64,000 nucleotides of DNA from a virus, in IMG/VR virus record IMGVR_UViG_3300031841_005609, positions 1 through 64,000 of that record; one strand, written 5' to 3'. A program made the position numbers and the translations under genes. Position 1 is the first letter of the stretch. Every line of letters begins with the position of its first letter. Shown here one piece after another: positions 1-7,300 of the stretch. The notes under the pieces were generated by a model. It was not told where the DNA came from and made no database searches. It worked only from the letters and a program-made list of their open reading frames with translations.

Positions 1-305
1 TTCTCCAAATAGATCTTCCGAAAGATATCAGAGAAACTTCTTGGGATCTGATTCTTGTTGACGCTCCTTTAGGCCATGGCCCACCAGCTCCTGGATCTCC
101 TTGGGAAAACACACCAGGAAGACCCTTTAAAGGACCCGGAAGAATGTCATCTATTTATGAGTCTTCTAGATTAATAAAAAAAGGTGGACATGTAATTGTC
201 GACGACATGGGAAGACATGTCGAAGCCCTTTATTCACTTAGATATCTAGGAAAAGAAAATCTCAAGATGTTGATCGAAAACAAAGTAGGAATATTTCAGG
301 TTTGA
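1..305 (+). CDS. Glucuronoxylan 4-O-methyltransferase-like protein, C-terminal part (5' end outside window)
   Basis: Only the last ~100 residues are present, read from base 3 to the TGA at 303-305. They contain a W-D-L-I-L-V-D-A-P-L-G-H strand, a P-G followed after an insertion by P-G-R-M-S-S-I-Y, and H-V-I-V-D-D-M-G-R-x-V-E. This succession (VDGP..G..APGRM..IY ... VHDv.R.vE) is characteristic of the DUF579/IRX15-GXM family, SAM-dependent enzymes that in plants methylate O-4 of glucuronic acid side chains. The substrate here is inferred only by homology. The segment between PG and GRM is longer than I expect for the family. The downstream gene starts at a TTG inside the stop codon (TTGA overlap), so the two are translationally coupled. 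A UDP-glucose dehydrogenase, which would supply UDP-glucuronate, lies 3.4 kb downstream. A generic class I methyltransferase is the alternative. Confidence 0.6.
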   Translation, partial: LQIDLPKDIRETSWDLILVDAPLGHGPPAPGSPWENTPGRPFKGPGRMSSIYESSRLIKKGGHVIVDDMGRHVEALYSLRYLGKENLKMLIENKVGIFQV

Positions 306-736
306 AAAAAATAATATCACATAGAGGCAATATTAATGGTCCCGTTCCAGAAAAAGAAAACTCTCCTGAATATATCTTGGATGCTTTGAAACTAGGTTTT
401 GATGTTGAGATAGATGTTTGGTATTTTTCTAACACATTTTTTCTAGGTCATGACGAACCTGATTATCAAGTAGAAGAATCTTTCTTAGAAAACGACAAGC
501 TTTGGTGCCACGCGAAAAACAAAGAAGCTCTTCAAAGAATGCTTCTTAATAAAAAGATACACTGTTTCTGGCACCAAGAAGATGATTATGCTGTAACCTC
601 CAGAGGGTTTATCTGGGCATACCCTGGAAAGACAGCTGAAGGAAAAGCTATTTGTGTAATGCCCGAAAGATCACCAGGGATAGATGTCGATACTTTCATC
701 GGTGTTTGTACTGACTTTTGCGAGAGATTTAAATGA
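302..736 (+). CDS. Small glycerophosphodiester phosphodiesterase (GDPD)-like protein
   Basis: A 144-residue protein starting at TTG 302 within the TTGA overlap with the preceding gene. Residues 6-9 read S-H-R-G, followed by E-N-S near 19-21, E-I-D-V-W near 36-40 and G-H-D near 49-51. These are the catalytic and metal-binding landmarks of the GDPD TIM barrel (HRG, PENT, ExD and HD). GDPD enzymes hydrolyse glycerophosphodiesters to sn-glycerol-3-phosphate and an alcohol. Normal family members are 230-300 residues, so this is about half length and lacks much of the barrel; it may be a minimal enzyme or a binding protein. Its place in a carbohydrate cassette would fit an action on teichoic-acid-like or phospholipid head-group material, but that is inference. 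Confidence 0.55.
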   Translation: MKKIISHRGNINGPVPEKENSPEYILDALKLGFDVEIDVWYFSNTFFLGHDEPDYQVEESFLENDKLWCHAKNKEALQRMLLNKKIHCFWHQEDDYAVTSRGFIWAYPGKTAEGKAICVMPERSPGIDVDTFIGVCTDFCERFK

Positions 737-1413
737 AAAAAGAAAATTTAGAAAGAATAGTCAATGATTTGTCCGACTCAGATGGATGGAATCACTATTA
801 CGAGTTTCCTTACAACATAAAAACAAGATCAGTTCATATTCAATCACCTGGATATTGTATTCATAAATGGCCTAGACTTGAAGCTATTCTTTCGAAAGAA
901 TCTCTAGAAAAAAAGACTCTCGTCGATGTCGGGTGTTCCGATGGATATTTTTCAATCAATGCAGCCCGAATGGGACTAAAAGTAAAAGGTTTCGATCTAG
1001 ATCCCTTAAGAATAAAGAGAGCAGAGCTGGCAAAAGAAGTTCTCTCTCAGGAGAATGTAGATTTTGAATGCAGAGATGTTTTTAAAATAGAGGGTTTGCA
1101 AAAATTTGATTATTGCTTTGGTCTGGGTCTGTTGCACAGAGTCTCAGACATTGTAGGATGTTTGAAAAACTTATCAAAGCTTTCTGATTTCCTTATTCTA
1201 GAGTACAAGACCTACAACTCAGTGTCCGATATGTGTTTTGAGGGAAAAAAAGGAGAAGTAAAAGTTAATGCTTTCAATACTCTTCATGGAATACCTACTA
1301 ACACTTTTGTCAAAAACAGGCTTGAGGAACTTGGTTTTAATGAAATAGAATTTGATCTAGATACAAAAAGCAACTTAAACTTTAAGAGATCTATCTGTAT
1401 AGCGAAAAGATAA
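733..1413 (+). CDS. Class I SAM-dependent methyltransferase
   Basis: A 226-residue protein whose ATG overlaps the previous stop (ATGA). Motif I is clear: L-V-D-V-G-C-S-D-G-Y-F-S around residues 64-75. It is followed by the acidic ribose-binding position in G-F-D-L-D-P (~85-90), a C-R-D-V motif II region (~112-115) and a G-L-G-L-L-H-R stretch typical of post-motif regions. The W-P-R-L-E-A-I-L segment before motif I recalls the CmoB/DUF1698-like group, but the substrate cannot be assigned. It sits directly before a sulfotransferase with no gap, so it is likely part of a glycan-decorating set. A tRNA-directed activity cannot be excluded. Confidence 0.75.
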   Translation: MKKENLERIVNDLSDSDGWNHYYEFPYNIKTRSVHIQSPGYCIHKWPRLEAILSKESLEKKTLVDVGCSDGYFSINAARMGLKVKGFDLDPLRIKRAELAKEVLSQENVDFECRDVFKIEGLQKFDYCFGLGLLHRVSDIVGCLKNLSKLSDFLILEYKTYNSVSDMCFEGKKGEVKVNAFNTLHGIPTNTFVKNRLEELGFNEIEFDLDTKSNLNFKRSICIAKR

Positions 1414-2142
1414 ATGAAAAAAGCTTTTTTTGTACACATTCCTAAGACTGCCGGAAACTCTGTCAGGAAGTCTCTTAGAGTTCATAATCTTCTTGTAAAC
1501 CCAGGTTATGAAAAAAAAGAAAGGGAGCATCATTTCGGAAGTAAAAGTTCAAAGAGAGTTAAAGGATCTCACCTTTCTTTTAAGACAGATACATGGCCGT
1601 GTTATTTTGAAGAACCTAGTTTCCATCATGCAGATCTTTCTTTTACAGCTGTTAGGAATCCTTACGATTTACTATTCAGCTATTATAGTCACTACATAGA
1701 CAATTCAAAAAAGAAAAACTGGATAGATAACGGATGGGCTAATGTCAATGGCTACCACAACATTGATAGTTTTGAAAAGTTCATAGATGTCTACACATCT
1801 ATTGATCCTGAAGATTGGCACGTGCCCGACCTATGTAGAAATCTATTCGGACAAATTTTCTCAGAAGATAGAAATCTTCTTGTTGAGAAAGCTGTTTTTG
1901 TTGAAACCCTAGGAAAGGGACTGTCGGAACTCGCCAAACTTCTGGGCTTAGATAAGAAAATAAGCCCTGTAAGAGCAAATGCTTCTCCTAAAAAAACCTT
2001 GAAACTAGAAGATGCATATAGCGAAGAAATGATAAAAAAAGTTTCTAAAAAATGTGAATGGGAGCTTGATACTTTTAGATACACATTTGGATCTAAGTCA
2101 TCTCATGAGAATTTTTTACTGGATATAAAAAAATATGTCTAA
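1414..2142 (+). CDS. Sulfotransferase family protein (PAPS-dependent)
   Basis: A 242-residue protein beginning immediately after the preceding stop. Residues 5-17 give F-F-V-H-I-P-K-T-A-G-N-S-V, the 5'-phosphosulfate-binding loop of the sulfotransferase-2/heparan-sulfotransferase type. A-V-R-N-P-Y-D-L-L-F-S-Y-Y near residues 79-91 is the matching 3'-phosphate-binding region (R-N-P...S). Such enzymes move sulfate from PAPS to a hydroxyl or amine of a carbohydrate. No signal peptide or membrane segment is seen, so it should act in the host cytoplasm on a sugar intermediate or a finished virion or host component. Its end overlaps the next gene by 8 bases. The motif-level assignment is secure; the acceptor is unknown. 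Confidence 0.85.
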   Translation: MKKAFFVHIPKTAGNSVRKSLRVHNLLVNPGYEKKEREHHFGSKSSKRVKGSHLSFKTDTWPCYFEEPSFHHADLSFTAVRNPYDLLFSYYSHYIDNSKKKNWIDNGWANVNGYHNIDSFEKFIDVYTSIDPEDWHVPDLCRNLFGQIFSEDRNLLVEKAVFVETLGKGLSELAKLLGLDKKISPVRANASPKKTLKLEDAYSEEMIKKVSKKCEWELDTFRYTFGSKSSHENFLLDIKKYV

Positions 2143-2836
2143 GACACCAGAAATAATAATGATAGACCCTAGCGATGTGATAAATCTAGGTAGAGCTCCA
2201 GTTTCAGCTTCTAAGAATCCTTTGTTTGAAACATGTAGAATTATATTAGATTCGAATCCAAGTACTTCAGATGCGAAAGCTTTTTTAAAAAAATACTATT
2301 CTAGCCTAGCTTACGTCACTCTAAACGATCTTTTTAGAACATCGATAAAAAGTCTAGACGACTTAAGTTTTGACAACTATTTTCTTCCATGGATTCATAA
2401 AAAACCTACATCTCTAAAGGATCCAACTTTCACAAAAAGTATCAGTCAGTCTACTGTCGATAAAAAGGTAATAGAGCTAAAGAAGATAATGATATCAGTT
2501 CAGGACAAAGGCTACAGGCCTGGAGAGCATTCGGATAGAAGACATGGACATATCGCTGGTTATTTTTTAGAAACTGAAAAAAAGAAGTCTTTTTATGTAG
2601 TCGCCGGAAATCATAGAGTTGCAGCTCTTTCAGCCCTGGGTTTTGAAAAAATTCCTGTAATATATGATCACCCTGCTTATTTTAAGCCTAGGGACAAGAA
2701 ACTGTTTGGCTGGAAAGAGATGCCAAACGTGTTCGGTTTTGAGAATTTAAAAGAATGGCCCTCTGTAAAATCAGGTTTTCTAAAAGAAGAAGAAGCTGAA
2801 GAGATATTAATATCCTATGTTCACAACGAGAAATAA
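2135..2836 (+). CDS. ParB/Srx-fold-like protein in the carbohydrate cassette
   Basis: A 233-residue protein starting 8 bases before the end of the sulfotransferase gene. Residues ~147-171 contain F-Y-V-V-A-G-N-H-R-V-A-A-L followed by G-F-E-K-I-P-V, the G-x-H-R hallmark of ParB N-terminal (ParB/sulfiredoxin) domains. A D-R-R-H-G-H region precedes it. ParB-fold proteins may be CTPases, nucleases, adenylating enzymes or small-molecule kinases. No helix-turn-helix or ParB C-terminal dimer domain is visible, so a role in plasmid-style partition is unlikely. The genomic setting, between a sulfotransferase and a DUF115-like protein, suggests involvement in carbohydrate or surface modification, but no reaction can be named. 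Confidence 0.6.
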   Translation: MSKTPEIIMIDPSDVINLGRAPVSASKNPLFETCRIILDSNPSTSDAKAFLKKYYSSLAYVTLNDLFRTSIKSLDDLSFDNYFLPWIHKKPTSLKDPTFTKSISQSTVDKKVIELKKIMISVQDKGYRPGEHSDRRHGHIAGYFLETEKKKSFYVVAGNHRVAALSALGFEKIPVIYDHPAYFKPRDKKLFGWKEMPNVFGFENLKEWPSVKSGFLKEEEAEEILISYVHNEK

Positions 2837-2839
2837 ACC

Positions 2840-3661
2840 ATGAATAGAGTTTTTGAAGATTACAAAGATATACACAAGGGAAAGAGAGTTTTTCTTGTAG
2901 CAAACGGGCCAAGTCTAAATGATACAAACTTAGACTTGATCAAGGACGAATATTCTTTTGCTATGAATAGAATTTCTCTAAAGTATGAAGAAACAGAGTG
3001 GAGACCTACCTACTATCTGTTTTCATCGACAAATGTTAACAGTTCTAAGCCTTGGCACCAGCAATGGAGAGATTCAGTTCGAACTGCAATAGAGTCTGAC
3101 AAAACAACTTGCTTCGTTGCTGAACAGTTTAGAAATCAAGTTGATCCTGAGAATAAATACAGTCAAGTGAAGTGGTTTTCTAGCCTCTCTGAGAACAAGC
3201 CAGACCCACAGGGCAACGTTTTGCATACGTGTTTTTCTACTAACGTAGTTGATAGAATAGACAAAACAGGAACCACAATGAACCTAGCCCTTCAATTATG
3301 TTATCACATGGGATTTTCTGAAATAATTTTCGTAGGAGCAGATCTGGGCTGGACTTTCGATACAGGGACTAAGAAAGATCCAAACCATTTTTCCAAAGAG
3401 TACACTGCTGAGATCACCAAACCTGAAAAAGCAAACTATCAAATGAGAAACATTCATTCTCTGGCATATGCTTATTTCAACAGAGACAAGCCAGATGTAA
3501 AGTTTTATAACGCAAGCAAGAAAACAGTTCTGGACGTTTACCCTATCATAGACTATGAAAAATATGTATCAGACGGAAACACTGATGTGTTGTCTAATAA
3601 ATTGCAAGATGCACGGGCATTCTGGGTAAGACCACCCCAATATGGCGGGTACTTTGAGTAG
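2840..3661 (+). CDS. DUF115 / GT42-like putative glycosyltransferase
   Basis: A 273-residue protein. Near the N-terminus (residues ~16-24) it has R-V-F-L-V-A-N-G-P-S-L, the G-x-G/N-G-P-S-L nucleotide-binding signature shared by DUF115 (MptE-like) and sialyltransferase-like GT-A-related proteins. Later come T-M-N-L-A-L-Q-L near residue 142, I-I-F-V-G-A-D-L near 158 and D-P-N-H-F near 175, which are the typical conserved blocks of these enzymes. The family includes sugar-phosphate and CMP-sugar transferases. With flanking sulfotransferase and UDP-sugar genes, a transferase of an unusual sugar is the simplest reading. Substrate and linkage are unknown. It is spaced 3 bases after the ParB-like gene and 12 before the dehydrogenase. 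Confidence 0.55.
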   Translation: MNRVFEDYKDIHKGKRVFLVANGPSLNDTNLDLIKDEYSFAMNRISLKYEETEWRPTYYLFSSTNVNSSKPWHQQWRDSVRTAIESDKTTCFVAEQFRNQVDPENKYSQVKWFSSLSENKPDPQGNVLHTCFSTNVVDRIDKTGTTMNLALQLCYHMGFSEIIFVGADLGWTFDTGTKKDPNHFSKEYTAEITKPEKANYQMRNIHSLAYAYFNRDKPDVKFYNASKKTVLDVYPIIDYEKYVSDGNTDVLSNKLQDARAFWVRPPQYGGYFE

Positions 3662-3673
3662 AAAGGAACTAGA

Positions 3674-4510
3674 ATGAAGATTGGAATTATAGGGCAGGGT
3701 TTTGTAGGTTCTGCAATAAGAGAGGGACTAGATGATTATTACGAAGTACTCACTTACGATAAAGACTCATCTAAGTCAAGAAACAGTCACGAAGAAGTAG
3801 TTAGCAACTCTTCAATTGTTTTTATATGTGTTCCTACTCCTATGAGAAAGTCAGGTGAATGTGACACCCGAATTCTAGAGTCAGTGATATCTGATGTAGA
3901 AAACGTAGATACAAAAAACGAGCCTGTTCTGGTTATAAAGTCAACCATACCTCCAGGTACAACTGATAGAGTTTCTGGTCTCACTCGATTTGATGTCTGT
4001 TTTAGTCCTGAATTTTTAACTGAAGCCAATTCTTTTCAAGATTTTAAGAACCAGACAAGAATAATAGTCGGTGGTCCTCGTCCAGCCACGGGAAAAGTAA
4101 AAGCAATGTTCAGAAAACCTTTTCCTGAGATTCCTATTATAAAGACAGGAACAAGAACAGCTGAGATGATAAAGTACTTTACTAACTGCTTCTTAGCTAC
4201 CAAGGTTACTTTTGCAAATCAAATGTACGATATCTGCAAATCTGCAGGAATAGACTACGACAAAGTTTGTGAATATGCGCTACACGATCAGCGAATAGGG
4301 AGAACTCACTTAGCGGTTCCGGGTCCAGACGGAGATAGAGGGTTCGGGGGTCACTGTTTTCCTAAAGATCTTGCTGCAATGATATACTTTTCTAATGAGA
4401 TCATGAACGAAAACTCTGATTTTCTAAAATCTGTTGAAGACTCTAACAACAGATATCGAAAAGATAGAGACTGGGAATCAATGCAAGGGAGAGCAGTTTC
4501 AGATGACTAA
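3674..4510 (+). CDS. UDP-glucose 6-dehydrogenase-type enzyme, short form
   Basis: A 278-residue member of the UDP-glucose/GDP-mannose dehydrogenase family, which oxidises a UDP-hexose to a UDP-uronic acid with two NAD+. Residues 3-14 hold the NAD-binding G-I-I-G-Q-G-F-V-G fold start. C-V-P-T-P is near 52-56, S-P-E-F-L-T-E at 111-117, M-I-K-Y-x-x-N at 165-171 (K167, N171), and the catalytic cysteine at C228 in G-F-G-G-H-C-F-P-K-D. All catalytic residues I can check are present. The usual C-terminal UDP-binding domain is absent: typical enzymes are about 390-450 residues, and this one stops about 50 residues after the catalytic cysteine. The stop is a normal TAA inside the start of the next gene, with no sign of a frameshifted remainder. 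Confidence 0.85.
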   Translation: MKIGIIGQGFVGSAIREGLDDYYEVLTYDKDSSKSRNSHEEVVSNSSIVFICVPTPMRKSGECDTRILESVISDVENVDTKNEPVLVIKSTIPPGTTDRVSGLTRFDVCFSPEFLTEANSFQDFKNQTRIIVGGPRPATGKVKAMFRKPFPEIPIIKTGTRTAEMIKYFTNCFLATKVTFANQMYDICKSAGIDYDKVCEYALHDQRIGRTHLAVPGPDGDRGFGGHCFPKDLAAMIYFSNEIMNENSDFLKSVEDSNNRYRKDRDWESMQGRAVSDD

Positions 4511-5393
4511 AGCAGTTGTGACCGGCGGTTGTGGTTTTATAGGAAGTCACATCGTAGATAGGCTCATTGTCGAAGGATTTGATGTCGAAGTAATCGACGA
4601 CCTTTCAGCACCTGAAAACGAAGAGTTCTATTTTAACGACAAAGCTGCTTATCACAAGATGGATGTTTCCAGAGATGATTGCTTTAAAGTATTTGAAAAA
4701 TCTTCCTATGTTTTTCATCTTGCAGCAAGGAGTAGAATTCAACCTACAATAGATTCTCCAAACAGTTGTTTTGAAGTAAACGTCGTAGGTTCTCAGAGGG
4801 TCCTGGAGTGGTCTAGAAGGTCCGGAGTAAGCAAGTTCATATATTCAGGCACAAGTTCTCTTTACGGTCATCAGAATTCAATTCCCTTTCTTCCTAACAT
4901 GCCTACTGATTGTTTGAATCCTTATTCTATGTCTAAGTGGATGGGCGAACAGATTTGTAAATTATACAGCCAGAACTATGAATTGGACACTGATGTCCTT
5001 AGATACTTTAATGTTTACGGGCCTAGAGAACCTATCAAAGGACAATATGCTCCAGTTATCGGTCTTTTTAAAAGACAAAAATCAGAAGGTAATCCGATGA
5101 CAATCGTAGGGGATGGAGAACAGAGAAGAGACTTTACTTATATCGACGATGTTGTCGAAGCTAACATCCTTTCGGCGCTTTCTAGAAAAAGAAGTGGGTT
5201 CAATATCTATAATGTCGGATCTGGAAAAAACTATTCGATAAACCAAGTTGCTGACATGATCGGCGGAGAAAGAAAGTTTATAAAAGAGAGACCTGCTGAA
5301 GTTAGAGAAACCTTGGCAGACATTGAAGACACACAGTCTGTTTTAGCTTGGTTTCCTAAGCACTCTCTTGAAGAGAAAATTTTATCCTATTAG
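4503..5393 (+). CDS. NAD-dependent nucleotide-sugar epimerase/dehydratase (extended SDR), copy 1
   Basis: A 296-residue extended short-chain dehydrogenase. I place the start at ATG 4503 because the Rossmann motif follows at once (V-V-T-G-G-C-G-F-I-G-S-H, glycines 8, 11, 14) and a GGGAGAG stands upstream; the in-frame start at 4434 would add 23 residues before the fold. The catalytic S-x-x-x-Y...Y-x-x-x-K set is intact: S-G-T-S-S-L-Y-G near 115-122 and Y141-S-M-S-K145. R-Y-F-N-V-Y-G-P-R near 175 is the usual substrate-binding block. Candidate reactions are UDP-glucose or UDP-glucuronate 4-epimerisation; motifs alone do not decide. It overlaps the dehydrogenase by 8 bases, which supports sequential action on the same UDP-sugar. 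Confidence 0.85.
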   Translation: MTKAVVTGGCGFIGSHIVDRLIVEGFDVEVIDDLSAPENEEFYFNDKAAYHKMDVSRDDCFKVFEKSSYVFHLAARSRIQPTIDSPNSCFEVNVVGSQRVLEWSRRSGVSKFIYSGTSSLYGHQNSIPFLPNMPTDCLNPYSMSKWMGEQICKLYSQNYELDTDVLRYFNVYGPREPIKGQYAPVIGLFKRQKSEGNPMTIVGDGEQRRDFTYIDDVVEANILSALSRKRSGFNIYNVGSGKNYSINQVADMIGGERKFIKERPAEVRETLADIEDTQSVLAWFPKHSLEEKILSY

Positions 5394-5400
5394 GTGAGAA

Positions 5401-6339
5401 ATGAAAAATATTTTAGTAACAGGAGGCTTAGGCTTTATTGGATCTAGTCTCGTAGAAAGGCTTAGAAAAGACAACAAGGTCACAGTCGTAGATAACATCT
5501 CTTCAGCAAGAGAAGACTGGAGAGAGCTAATAGACAAAAATTCAGACGTTGAATATATTGAAGCATGTTATTCATCTCCCATGATTCTTAACTCTCTTAG
5601 AGCTGGAAAATTTGACTATGTTTTTCACGTCGCCGCAGTTCCCAGAGTCTTATATTCTGTAGAAAATCCCGTTGAAACTACTGACAACAATGTAATGAAA
5701 ACCATTTCTCTTATTGACGGTTCTATAAAAGGGGGTGTCAAGAGATTTATCTTTTCTTCTTCTTCGTCTGTTTACGGAGGAGCCGAAGTTCTTCCTACTC
5801 CTGTAGATTTTAAAAAGGATCCTAAGTCACCGTATGCTTGGCACAAGTCATCAGTAGAGGATTACATTGCCATGGCTTCTTTTCTCTACAATGTAGACAT
5901 GGTTTCTCTGAGATATTTTAACGTTTTTGGTCCTGGGCAATTTGGAGGATCTGCCTATTCAACAGCAGTTTCTGCTTGGTGTCATGCAATAAAAAACGAA
6001 AAACCCTTAAGAAAAGACGGGACTGGAGAGCAGTCTAGAGACATGTGTTATATTGACAATGTTGTTGACGCAAACATAAGAGCTATGGAAAGTAAAAACA
6101 AATTTTCAGGTGACTGTTTTAATGTTGCGTGCGGAGACAGAGTTTCTAACAATGAGATTCTAGAATTTCTGTCCAAAAGATATTCTGACATAAAAATAAA
6201 AGAAGCACCGTTCAGGATGGGTGATGTAATGCACACTCTGGCGGATATCTCTGAGTCTGAGAAAACTCTGGGATACTCTCCTAAAATTAGGTTCTGGGAA
6301 GGCCTAGAAAAAACTTTAGAATGGTGGGGTTTAGACTGA
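5401..6339 (+). CDS. NAD-dependent nucleotide-sugar epimerase/dehydratase (extended SDR), copy 2
   Basis: A 312-residue extended SDR, 7 bases after copy 1. Residues 5-16 read L-V-T-G-G-L-G-F-I-G-S-S. S-S-S-S-S-V-Y-G lies near 119-126, the active-site pair is Y145-A-W-H-K149, and R-Y-F-N-V-F-G-P-G is near 181. It is clearly homologous to copy 1 but diverged throughout, so the two probably catalyse different steps, for example 4-epimerisation and decarboxylation or dehydration. Which one does which cannot be read from motifs. It ends the first run of sugar genes; a 58-base AT-rich gap follows before the nuclease gene. Confidence 0.85.
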   Translation: MKNILVTGGLGFIGSSLVERLRKDNKVTVVDNISSAREDWRELIDKNSDVEYIEACYSSPMILNSLRAGKFDYVFHVAAVPRVLYSVENPVETTDNNVMKTISLIDGSIKGGVKRFIFSSSSSVYGGAEVLPTPVDFKKDPKSPYAWHKSSVEDYIAMASFLYNVDMVSLRYFNVFGPGQFGGSAYSTAVSAWCHAIKNEKPLRKDGTGEQSRDMCYIDNVVDANIRAMESKNKFSGDCFNVACGDRVSNNEILEFLSKRYSDIKIKEAPFRMGDVMHTLADISESEKTLGYSPKIRFWEGLEKTLEWWGLD

Positions 6340-6397
6340 ACTTAAACTTTTGATCATTTTTTTCTAATATTGATTTATAATTTATAAGAGAGAAAAC
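6340..6397 (+). promoter_or_regulatory. AT-rich intergenic gap with possible promoter
   Basis: This is one of the few real gaps in a tightly packed stretch. It contains TTGATC at 6350-6355 and TATAAT at 6376-6381. The 20-base spacing is longer than ideal for a sigma-70 promoter, so the call is weak. A purine run (AAGAGAGAAAA) before ATG 6398 serves as ribosome binding site. Confidence 0.25.
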
Positions 6398-7261
6398 ATG
6401 TCAAAAGAACAATCTCTACCTCTTTTACCCACCGGTAAGCCTCACATCTCTTTTTCAGAAGCGAGAATGTGGAAAGAATGTCCTTGGCGACATAAGCTGG
6501 TTCACATAGATAAGCTTTCTATCCAGGAAGAATCACCTCACCTTCATTATGGTACTTTAGTTCACGAAGCAGTTGAAAATTTCTTGAACACTAAAGTGAT
6601 GGACATAAAGAGTTGTCAAGAAAAGATAGAGGAAGCCTGGAACGAACATGGTTTCGACACGCAGGAGTTTGTAGAAAAGCAGACAGCTTCAGCTCAAAAA
6701 CAAGGTTGGAAATATAGACACGACAATCTAGACAGCTGGAAGGAATCTGCAGAAAACTGCCTAACAAGACTTCCTGATTTTATGGATGAAAATTTCGGAG
6801 AGTGGAGGTCAATCGAGGCTGAGCATCAACTCTATGAAAACATAAAAGGTTGCCAGGGAGAAAAGTTTAAAGGTTTTATTGATGCCATCATCCTTTCAAA
6901 AATTGACGGAAAGAAAAAAGCTTGGATCATAGACTGGAAGACTTCTTCACCTCGAGGATGGTCCAAAGAAAAGAGACAAGACTTCTTAATGCAGGCTCAG
7001 CTAATGCTCTATAAGTCTTTTTGGTCTGAAAAAATGGAACTTCGTAGCAGAGATATCTCTTGTGGTTTTGTTCTATTAAAAAAGAAAACAAAGATGGAAA
7101 AATCAGTTCAGCTAATACCCGTTTCAGCAGGTCCTACCTCAATGGAAAGATCTCAAAAAATGATTCGAAGTGCAATCAAGGGTATTAAGTCTGGAATGCT
7201 TCTTAAGAACAGAGAAGCATGCAAATTTTGTGAATTTAAAGACACGCCTCATTGCACTTGA
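6398..7261 (+). CDS. PD-(D/E)XK nuclease with Cas4/AddB-type Fe-S cysteines
   Basis: A 287-residue RecB-family nuclease. Conserved parts in order: S-F-S-E-A-R-M-W-x-x-C-P (C28), G-T-L-V-H-E-A-V-E (H56), F-I-D-A-I-I (D162), and I-I-D-W-K-T-S giving D179-x-K181, the D...(D/E)xK active site. The C-terminus has C275-x-x-C278 and C286, which with C28 form the four-cysteine cluster that binds 4Fe-4S in AddB, Dna2 and Cas4. Such enzymes degrade or process DNA ends. Similar proteins occur in T4-like marine phages. Its position between sugar genes shows no functional link; it is more likely a recombination or host-DNA-degrading enzyme. No helicase domain is attached. Confidence 0.85.
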   Translation: MSKEQSLPLLPTGKPHISFSEARMWKECPWRHKLVHIDKLSIQEESPHLHYGTLVHEAVENFLNTKVMDIKSCQEKIEEAWNEHGFDTQEFVEKQTASAQKQGWKYRHDNLDSWKESAENCLTRLPDFMDENFGEWRSIEAEHQLYENIKGCQGEKFKGFIDAIILSKIDGKKKAWIIDWKTSSPRGWSKEKRQDFLMQAQLMLYKSFWSEKMELRSRDISCGFVLLKKKTKMEKSVQLIPVSAGPTSMERSQKMIRSAIKGIKSGMLLKNREACKFCEFKDTPHCT

Positions 7262-7300
7262 GCGCGTTTACTAAACAGTGCCTCTATGTAATATTCGATC

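Noticed and set aside
4434-4502. Upstream in-frame start for the first epimerase
   Set aside because: The extra 23 residues are hydrophilic and lie wholly within the dehydrogenase gene, whereas ATG 4503 places the Rossmann glycines at the normal distance from the start.
6340-6397. T4-type late promoter TATAAATA
   Set aside because: Only partial matches (TTATAATTTATAAG) occur here, and I found no convincing TATAAATA before the late genes.
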